Below are positions 1 through 4,501 of a stretch of DNA of 5,811 bases, in pieces (position 1 is the stretch's first letter; every line of letters begins with the position of its first letter). This stretch comes from an uncultured Acidobacteriota bacterium (GTDB lineage: Bacteria > Acidobacteriota > Terriglobia > Terriglobales > Acidobacteriaceae): assembly GCA_903932385.1 (NCBI GenBank), contig CAIZGA010000659.1:1-5811 (forward strand), in the 5' to 3' direction. Made by a program: the position numbers and the translations under genes. The notes beneath the pieces were generated by a model. That model made no database searches. It was not told the DNA's origin and was given only the letters and a program-made list of their open reading frames with translations.

Positions 1-2
1 GT

Positions 3-1103
3 GGCACGGGATCACCCGAACGGAGCAATTTCTGGGCAGGAACGAATATCGCAACGTACGATTTTCTTTATGCCCCTGGAAGCATTCATATCGCACTAAC
101 AGATTGGCTCGGGTCGAAACGAGTTCAAGTAGCCAGTAATGGATCCAACTACGGCAATCCAGAATTAAATTGCATCAGCATGCCGTTCGGCAATAACAGC
201 GGCAATACCGTTTTGTCTGACTGCAGGCCGGTAGACTCCGGCGGCTACGACGAAACCGAGCATCACTTTACCGGCAAAGAACGAGATACCGAATCAGGCA
301 ACGACTACTTCGGGGCGAGATACTACGCCAGTTCAATGGGGAGAATGCTTTCTCCCGATCAGCCCTTCGTTGACCAAGACCCGAGTGACCCACAGAGTTG
401 GAATCTGAATTCGTATGTTCGGAACAACCCTTTGCTCTATACCGACCCTAACGGCAAGGATTGTGTAAAAGATAATGGAGACGGAACTGTAACCCCAAAC
501 ACTGGAGACTGCGCAAACGAAAACGAAGATGCGGCCAATCACGAATATTACATAGACTGCGATGGTTGTACTACGAATGCTGCGGGAGCTACGCTTGATA
601 CACCCACCGGCAACTTGTATCTCACTGATGCAAATGGAAATGCCATTTCTGGCACAACGGTGCAGGGTTTTGCTGATCCACAGGGTGTATCGACAAACGT
701 CACGGTCAACGGCTTTGGCGATTGGAGTGTTAGTGTATCTGGCTATGGCGTGGGTCTCTTAGAATATTCTCCGATGGCCGCCTATCCATACCAGTTTCCA
801 GATGGCGAGATGCATGCGCGAATGTCATCTAAAGATCGATTCTGGGCTAAAGTCTACTGTTGGATGTGTGGAGACCCTGACAACATGAAGTCGTCGGGAG
901 CGCGTCCAAATCCCCCTCAAGACCCAGGCCAAAGTACCGATGAAACAACTGGACAGAGGAATATGAATGGCCCGAATAAAAAAGGAAAAGATGTACCCTA
1001 CAACCCAAACGGTAATAGCTCTAATGAACCTGATGCTGCTGCCGGGACTGCAGGATATTTTGCTACTGTAGGGCAGTGTTTGAGCAACGTGGCTGAACAG
1101 TGA
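3..1103 (+). CDS. RHS repeat-associated core protein, C-terminal part with variable tip 1 (5' end outside window)
   Basis: The reading frame is open from the left edge, so only the last 366 codons are present. The first part is RHS core: ALTDWLGSKRVQV (93-131), then HHFTGKERDTESG and DYFGARYYASSMGR (about 264-344), ending in NPLLYTDPNG; the DPNG motif is at 444-455. In RHS proteins a DPxG motif marks the end of the conserved shell and the site near which the toxic C-terminal tip is released (family knowledge). The tip (456-1100, 215 residues) is not a family I recognise. It contains two CxxC pairs (CDGC at 558-569, CWMC at 858-869), a beta-rich Gly/Thr/Val middle, a Pro/Asn/Gly-rich stretch (about 900-1040) and a short Ala-rich end. 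The core has GRMLSPD where the second module has the usual GRWLSPD. The stop overlaps the next ATG (TGATG), implying translational coupling to the putative immunity gene. RHS identity is firm; toxic activity is inferred. Confidence 0.88.
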   Translation, partial: GTGSPERSNFWAGTNIATYDFLYAPGSIHIALTDWLGSKRVQVASNGSNYGNPELNCISMPFGNNSGNTVLSDCRPVDSGGYDETEHHFTGKERDTESGNDYFGARYYASSMGRMLSPDQPFVDQDPSDPQSWNLNSYVRNNPLLYTDPNGKDCVKDNGDGTVTPNTGDCANENEDAANHEYYIDCDGCTTNAAGATLDTPTGNLYLTDANGNAISGTTVQGFADPQGVSTNVTVNGFGDWSVSVSGYGVGLLEYSPMAAYPYQFPDGEMHARMSSKDRFWAKVYCWMCGDPDNMKSSGARPNPPQDPGQSTDETTGQRNMNGPNKKGKDVPYNPNGNSSNEPDAAAGTAGYFATVGQCLSNVAEQ

Positions 1104-1564
1104 TGAGAGCGGGAGCATATCGTATGGCACTTGTAGCGAATGTGACGAAAACATTTGGCATTGCGGTTGTACATCAGATGCTATGCACTGTCGGCGTGCT
1201 GCTTTTGTCTGGGGCCACCGTGTTCACTATATGTTCTCTGATACGGCTCTTGGAGCCATCGCTTTCTTTAAGAGTCGCTAGTCACATCTTGACGGAAATT
1301 CCTGGTTGTCCTGTCCAACTGTTTATTGGCATTTTTCTCGGATTCAGCATAGGAAAGATATTGCCTCACCGGATCATGCTTTGGGTATGGGTACTTCCAT
1401 TGCTTGTCGTAGCTATTGGACTTTTGTGGAATAGCAGCGATGAGAGTGCCACAAGCCCAGCATTACTTCATGCGGTTCAAATCGCCCAAGTTGCGCTCTT
1501 AATAGCATCTCTCGGATATTCTGTAGGTGCTATGGCTTCAGGTATACGCTTCAGGTCTGCATGA
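1103..1564 (+). CDS. Small four-helix membrane protein, candidate immunity protein for RHS tip 1
   Basis: A 153-residue protein not recognised as a named family. Hydrophobic segments lie at about residues 26-49, 71-87, 91-109 and 123-146, with charged residues mainly in the loops, so an integral inner-membrane protein with four helices is predicted. Its ATG shares one base with the TGA stop of the upstream RHS gene, as expected for a toxin-immunity pair translated together. Alternative starts are GTG at 1100 and ATG at 1124; the latter has a GGGAG at 1111-1115 eight bases upstream and may be the real start. An immunity role is inferred only from position behind an RHS tip; a membrane location would suit protection against a toxin acting at or across the membrane. 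A competing cysteine-rich frame overlaps its first 180 bases (see findings). The stop lies 15 bases before the repeat element at 1580. Confidence 0.62.
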   Translation: MRAGAYRMALVANVTKTFGIAVVHQMLCTVGVLLLSGATVFTICSLIRLLEPSLSLRVASHILTEIPGCPVQLFIGIFLGFSIGKILPHRIMLWVWVLPLLVVAIGLLWNSSDESATSPALLHAVQIAQVALLIASLGYSVGAMASGIRFRSA

Positions 1565-3071
1565 GTATAGACGACGGATGGCCCACCCATTTACAACCCG
1601 CACAACACATCGCGCACCCCATCCATCCCCTCTCTTGCGATGGTGGGAATCGCGCATAGCGCGAGCCTTTGCACTTTCATCCCAAACAAAGATTCACCCC
1701 AAGACAATCATCCGACGGGTGGGCCGTCCAACCAACAATCAACTCAGCACCTCCAGCTACGTTGTCGCCGGCAACACCATTTACGACACCTACAACACCT
1801 ACTACTATTATCCCGAAGGGGATTTGTGTGCCGTGCAGCCGAACCTGACAGGCTCATCACTGACGATGTACGTCTATGACGCGGCTGGCACACGCGTGGC
1901 CAAGGGAACACCCGTCTGGACCGGCAGCGGCAGCCCAAACATGAGTACGCTCTGCTCGGCCCCAGGCGGCGGCACTGGCTGGAGCTTCTCTGCAGAAGAG
2001 CAATATCTGTTGGATAAAAATAATGAGCAGGTCTCTGAACTCACTGGAACCAGCACGCCGACGCCAGAACGAACGAATATATGGTCGGGGACCAATATCG
2101 CAACCTATGACTTCGTCAACGGCGGCGTGCATTTTGCACTAACAGATTGGCTCGGCACCAAGCGCGTTCAGGTATTAGGCACCGGCACCAACTACGGCAC
2201 GATTGAGCTGTCGTTCATCAGCCTGCCCTACGGCAACAACATCGGCAACTCACGTGCCGTTGAATCAATCGGCTCCGGCACCGACGCCACCGAACACCAC
2301 TTCACCGGCAAAGAAAGAGACACCGAATCAGGGCTCGACTACTTCGGGGCAAGGTACTACGCAAGTTCAATGGGACGTTGGTTATCGCCTGATCCGAAGA
2401 TCATAAGCAAGCAAAGGATGTTTGATCCGCAGCAGTGGAACATGTACGGATACGCGAAGAACAATCCTTTGATTGCCATCGATCCAGATGGCCGTGAAGT
2501 CAAGCTTTTGAATGAGGGGGCACTTCAGCGGATTCAGAGCACTTTGCCAGCTAGCGTAAGGAGCCAGGTTACGGCTGGCCGCAACGGTATGCTCGATCAA
2601 AAAGCAATCGCCGGAATCAAGAGTAATGATCCCAACGTCAAGGCTCTTCAGACGTTGGTAGCATCACCGAAAGTCGTGGAATTCGGGACGGGGAAGAGCG
2701 CCGGAGGCTACGACTTTTCGTATCAAAGCAAGGAGGCGGCACAGGCACAGATCAAAGCAGCCGGTGGCGATCCGTCAGTACAGACAGGTCCTAACCTCTA
2801 TCTTGGCCTGACGACCCCTGCTTCCAAGTCTCCTGATGGCAATACGCAGGTGATGGTTTCCAATGGGACCGGCGATGCTTCGACAGCGCCCGAAGCGGAA
2901 CTTGCAGCAACAGCGGCCCATGAGCTTTACGGACACGCGCTCGATGAGGTTCAGGGACAACCTTACGAACACGAAGTTAATCCAGATGGTACCTACGATC
3001 CAAACGGAGCAGTCAACAAGCAGACGCAGCAAATCGAAGACCATACCAAGGAACTACAAAAGCAACCATGA
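1527..3071 (+). CDS. Orphan-like RHS module with HEXXGH metallopeptidase-like tip 2
   Basis: The frame is open for 514 codons, but residues 1-66 come from the end of the previous gene and from the repeat element at 1580-1725, so they are probably not a genuine N-terminus. RHS core homology begins near residue 68 (PTNNQLSTSSYVV) and runs through MYVYDAAGTRVAKG (114-127), ALTDWLGTKRVQV (204-216), HHFTGKERDTESG (257-269), DYFGARYYASSMGRWLSPD (271-289) and NPLIAIDPDG; the DPDG motif is at residues 319-322 (2481-2492). The 192-residue tip is unrelated to tip 1. It carries AAHELYGHALDE at residues 463-474, with HELYGH at 465-470 (2919-2936). HEXXGH is the zinc motif form known from dipeptidyl peptidase III (M49), and similar HE-(x)2-GH tips occur in other RHS proteins as I recall them. 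A possible further ligand region is YEHEV (480-484). Lack of an upstream core and of a convincing start suggests a silent or recombination-dependent cassette. The stop overlaps an ATG at 3068 (ATGA). Confidence 0.8.
   Translation: MLWLQVYASGLHEYRRRMAHPFTTRTTHRAPHPSPLLRWWESRIARAFALSSQTKIHPKTIIRRVGRPTNNQLSTSSYVVAGNTIYDTYNTYYYYPEGDLCAVQPNLTGSSLTMYVYDAAGTRVAKGTPVWTGSGSPNMSTLCSAPGGGTGWSFSAEEQYLLDKNNEQVSELTGTSTPTPERTNIWSGTNIATYDFVNGGVHFALTDWLGTKRVQVLGTGTNYGTIELSFISLPYGNNIGNSRAVESIGSGTDATEHHFTGKERDTESGLDYFGARYYASSMGRWLSPDPKIISKQRMFDPQQWNMYGYAKNNPLIAIDPDGREVKLLNEGALQRIQSTLPASVRSQVTAGRNGMLDQKAIAGIKSNDPNVKALQTLVASPKVVEFGTGKSAGGYDFSYQSKEAAQAQIKAAGGDPSVQTGPNLYLGLTTPASKSPDGNTQVMVSNGTGDASTAPEAELAATAAHELYGHALDEVQGQPYEHEVNPDGTYDPNGAVNKQTQQIEDHTKELQKQP
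1580..1725. repeat. Hairpin-rich repeat element, copy A, with 9-bp terminal inverted repeats
   Basis: The segment is bounded by GGCCCACCC (1580-1588) and its exact reverse complement GGGTGGGCC (1717-1725). It contains a perfect CGCGC-ATA-GCGCG hairpin (1651-1663) and an imperfect CCCATCCATC / GATGGTGGG hairpin (about 1618-1647). Bases 1582-1684 align with 3836-3939 (copy B) with about 12 mismatches and one gap over 104 positions, roughly 88% identity. Its size, terminal inverted repeats and internal stems fit a MITE- or REP-like element. It sits just after the membrane-protein gene and is read through by the open frame of RHS module 2. I see no transposase gene and no clear target-site duplication. 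Confidence 0.7.
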
Positions 3072-3073
3072 GC

Positions 3074-3080
3074 AAGGAGG
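3074..3080 (+). promoter_or_regulatory. Strong ribosome binding site deciding the start at 3086
   Basis: AAGGAGG lies 5 bases (TTTTC) upstream of the ATG at 3086. It is inside the first codons of the longer frame starting with ATG 3068, which has no such site. It therefore favours 3086 as the true start, which also places the signal peptide at the very N-terminus. Confidence 0.75.
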
Positions 3081-3085
3081 TTTTC

Positions 3086-3511
3086 ATGCGTATAGCCATA
3101 CTGAATGCGGCAATTTGCTCGTTTGTTTTTGCATCGGCGACTATGCTGTCCGCGCAAACGGTTAGCCTCTGTATGCTGCGAGTTCCCGATACCATAGCCC
3201 GAGGAAGCTCCGCGTTCACAGACGCAATAGGGTTCACAGTGGGTTCTGGCGGAGTTCCCCAAGATGTGGTGTTTATCAATGCGCCCTTTATCGACAAAGA
3301 AGAGGCTCGGTCATGTTTAGCTACTTGGAACTTCCAAGGGAGTGAAGGCAAGCATCTTGTTGCGGCTTTAAGGTGGGAACAGGGCAAGGGATGGACCTCG
3401 TTGAAAATCTCCGGTGATGGGACACTGCTCGCCTTCAGCATCTGGAGACCGAAGCCGGTTGACCATGAAGCCGCGCAGCCCAGTCGTAAGCCAGGAAGCC
3501 CAAACCAGTAA
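3086..3511 (+). CDS. Exported TonB-C-like small protein, candidate immunity protein for RHS tip 2
   Basis: A 141-residue protein. Residues 1-24 form a signal peptide (MRIAIL, hydrophobic stretch, then MLSAQ) with a likely signal peptidase I cut near residue 23-24 and no lipobox, so a periplasmic product is predicted. The mature part has the pattern FTVGSGGVPQDV (50-61) followed by an acidic helix-like stretch and CLATWNF (77-83), then GKHLVAALRW (88-97). This resembles the G-x-V/P-x-D-V then W-x-F then G-K pattern of the TonB C-terminal fold; the match is by eye and weak. Cysteines are at 29 and 77. The C-terminus (RPKPVDHEAAQPSRKPGSPNQ region) is Pro/Lys-rich and probably unstructured. The gene follows directly on a metallopeptidase-like RHS tip, so a periplasmic inhibitor or immunity role is inferred. 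A longer start at 3068 overlaps the RHS stop as ATGA and would couple translation. Confidence 0.65.
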   Translation: MRIAILNAAICSFVFASATMLSAQTVSLCMLRVPDTIARGSSAFTDAIGFTVGSGGVPQDVVFINAPFIDKEEARSCLATWNFQGSEGKHLVAALRWEQGKGWTSLKISGDGTLLAFSIWRPKPVDHEAAQPSRKPGSPNQ

Positions 3512-3568
3512 CGCCCACTGGCGGCAGTCTAGCTTCTACCCGCAAGCCGTCCCAGTGGGGCGGCTTGC
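3512..3568. other. Mutually exclusive stem-loops directly after the immunity gene
   Basis: GCAAGCCGTCCC (3542-3553) pairs with GGGGCGGCTTGC (3557-3568) through 12 positions including one T-G wobble, with a 3-base loop AGT. The same right-hand bases can instead pair upstream: CGCCCACTGG (3512-3521) with CCAGTGGGGCG (3552-3562), with one bulged G. The two folds cannot coexist. No T-run follows, so this is not a standard intrinsic terminator. It begins one base after the stop codon of the exported protein gene. Confidence 0.5.
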
Positions 3569-3583
3569 TGCTTCTGTGGCTTC

Positions 3584-3656
3584 CACCGGCAGCATGGGCG
3601 CGGTGAGCGGAAAAGCGCCATGCTTCGCATGGGCAGGGGGGTGGATACGTCTCCCC
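3584..3656. other. GC-rich folded spacer with several small hairpins
   Basis: This stretch holds CACCG (3584-3588) with CGGTG (3601-3605), a perfect CCATGC-TTC-GCATGG hairpin (3618-3632), and a G-run (about 3635-3641) facing a C-run (about 3652-3656). The open frame running through it shows no protein-like features, so I read the whole 3512-3665 interval as non-coding, possibly a second type of structured repeat joined to the RHS fragment. Confidence 0.4.
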
Positions 3657-3665
3657 CATCTGACT

Positions 3666-3830
3666 TCGGTCAAAGTCTTCGCCAACGCTCCCTCGCCGTA
3701 CACCAGCGGCTACGGCTGCTGGCAGTATGACGACTTCGGCAACCGCACACAGGAGGCCTACTCCACCACCTACAGCAACCCCTGCTCATCAGAGAGCTAC
3801 GCCAACGCCCAGTGGACCGTCACCACGCCT
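3666..3830 (+). pseudogene. RHS core fragment (YD-repeat region), truncated at both ends
   Basis: One frame encodes about 55 residues typical of the RHS core just upstream of the part kept in module 2: SGYGCWQYDDFGNRTQEA (about 3704-3757) followed by a Tyr/Ser-rich stretch and AQWTVTTP, ending at 3830. Repeat copy B starts 5 bases later and the frame reaches a stop inside it at 3864-3866. There is no start codon context, no ribosome binding site and no downstream core. The last residues (TTP) match the point where module 2's core begins (PTNNQLS at about 1728), so this fragment is the missing upstream neighbour of that core, placed after the module instead of before it. Confidence 0.72.
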
Positions 3831-3835
3831 TGTGT

Positions 3836-3939
3836 CCCACCCATTTACAACCCACACAACACATAGGGTGCCCCATCCATCGCTGCTGTTGCGATGGGTG
3901 GGAATCGTACATAGCGCGAGCCTTTGCATTTTCATCCCA
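3836..3939. repeat. Hairpin-rich repeat element, copy B (right end missing)
   Basis: It starts with CCCACCC like copy A and stays alignable until CATCCCA at 3939, about 88% identical to 1582-1684. It forms a long stem CCCATCCATCGC (3872-3883) with GCGATGGGTGGG (3891-3902), one T-G pair, loop of 7. The CGCGC-ATA-GCGCG hairpin of copy A is degenerate here (CGTAC-ATA-GCGCG). The right terminal inverted repeat GGGTGGGCC of copy A is absent, so this copy looks truncated. It lies immediately after an RHS core fragment. Confidence 0.7.
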
Positions 3940-3969
3940 TGCGTAGCTCGGAGAACTGAGATTGCTATC

Positions 3970-3997
3970 CTAATCTCTAATCCCTAGCCCCTAACCC
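3970..3997. repeat. Degenerate 7-bp tandem repeat, four units
   Basis: Four units in perfect register: CTAATCT, CTAATCC, CTAGCCC, CTAACCC (3970-3976, 3977-3983, 3984-3990, 3991-3997). The pattern is CTAAYCC-like. The last unit contains the stop codon (TAG on the minus strand) of the leftward gene ending at 3991. Function unknown. Confidence 0.6.
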
Positions 3998-4311
3998 CTG
4001 GCTTTTTTCATCGCCGCAGCACGGTCCGGCCTCGGTCCACGCAGCCGGCCCACCTGAAAATTCTCCGTGTCCACTTTAAAGGTCTGATACCCAAGGTTCG
4101 ATACCAGCAGCGCCACCGTCTCCAGGTTGGCAAACTTCCGCACTTCCCCCCGCGCCGTCGCCAGGTATCGCACCGCCGACTCAATCTTCACGCGCAGGAT
4201 CCACCCGTGCGGCATCCCCTCCGCCGTGATGGAGATATCGTCATCCTCATAGGCCTCATCCAGCCTCAGTCGTAACGCAGCTTCTTTAATCAGCTCAAAT
4301 TGTCGTTTCAT
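3991..4311 (-). CDS. Conserved-looking hypothetical protein, 106 residues, divergent from lexA
   Basis: I do not recognise this family. The protein is mixed charged and looks like a small cytosolic alpha/beta protein: an N-terminal helix MKRQFELIKEAALRLRLDEA, an acidic strand region with DDDISI, a hydrophobic core (HGWILRVKIESAVRYLATAR), then a helix with LETVALLVSNLG and a strand-like FKVDTENF, and a basic tail (RGPRPDRAAAMKKARG). No signal peptide or membrane segment. An in-frame TAA at 4321-4323 lies 9 bases upstream of ATG, so the start is fixed; there is no Shine-Dalgarno sequence. A -10-like TAAAAT (minus strand, 4323-4318) ends 6 bases before ATG, suggesting leaderless translation. The upstream region carries two 16-bp direct repeats that may be its operator. 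The GC-rich codon use resembles lexA rather than the RHS part, which supports a real chromosomal gene. Confidence 0.7.
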   Translation of the reverse strand: MKRQFELIKEAALRLRLDEAYEDDDISITAEGMPHGWILRVKIESAVRYLATARGEVRKFANLETVALLVSNLGYQTFKVDTENFQVGRLRGPRPDRAAAMKKARG

Positions 4312-4317
4312 GGCTTC

Positions 4318-4323
4318 ATTTTA
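4318..4323 (-). promoter_or_regulatory. Putative -10 hexamer of the leftward hypothetical gene
   Basis: TAAAAT on the minus strand matches the TATAAT consensus at 5 of 6 positions and ends 6 bases before the ATG at 4311. No good -35 is present 15-18 bases further upstream, so an activator at the 4325-4361 repeats, or a different promoter, is possible. Confidence 0.35.
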
Positions 4324-4324
4324 T

Positions 4325-4361
4325 ATTATTTCTAAATCAAAGAACATTATCTCTAAATCAA
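4325..4361. repeat. Two 16-bp direct repeats 21 bp apart (operator-like)
   Basis: ATTATTTCTAAATCAA (4325-4340) and ATTATCTCTAAATCAA (4346-4361) differ at one base and start 21 bp apart, two helical turns, so bound proteins would sit on the same DNA face. A partial third match, AACATTATC (4407-4415), repeats the sequence at 4343-4351. They cover the spacer and -35 region expected for the leftward gene's promoter, pointing to a regulator binding site. Confidence 0.5.
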
Positions 4362-4466
4362 TTGATGTAACTTATTTTGCATTTATCGTTAAACATCACT
4401 TCAAATAACATTATCCCTGGGGTTACTTTTGCGATTCCAAAGCAAAGGAATTACGAAAGATTTAAC

Positions 4467-4501
4467 TTGCAACTTCGCTTTAGATTCGCTACGATTTCGC
4501 C
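4467..4501 (+). promoter_or_regulatory. lexA promoter with three phased TTCGCY repeats
   Basis: TTGCAA (4467-4472) and TACGAT (4490-4495) are separated by 17 bp and each match the sigma-70 consensus at 4 of 6 positions. TACGAT ends 6 bases before the lexA ATG, so transcription would begin at or next to the start codon. TTCGCT, TTCGCT and TTCGCC lie at 4474, 4485 and 4496, exactly 11 bp apart, from the -35/-10 spacer to the start site. This is where an autoregulatory LexA operator would be expected, though it is not one of the operator types I know. Confidence 0.5.

Noticed and set aside
825..1154. 109-codon minus-strand frame over the end of RHS tip 1
   Set aside because: Opposes the RHS frame that is open from the left edge, with no ribosome binding site or recognisable domain.
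2919..2936. Classical HEXXH zinc motif in RHS tip 2
   Set aside because: The spacing is HE-x-x-G-H, one residue longer, so it is described as HEXXGH and not as a matrixin- or M91-type HEXXH site.
3414..3866. 150-codon open frame on the plus strand after the exported protein gene
   Set aside because: It overlaps the exported protein gene, runs through a folded non-coding stretch, and only its 3666-3830 part is protein-like (RHS core fragment). It ends inside repeat copy B.
1580..3939. CRISPR array or insertion sequence formed by the two repeat copies
   Set aside because: Only two copies, 2.25 kb apart, with no spacer periodicity, no cas or transposase gene between them.
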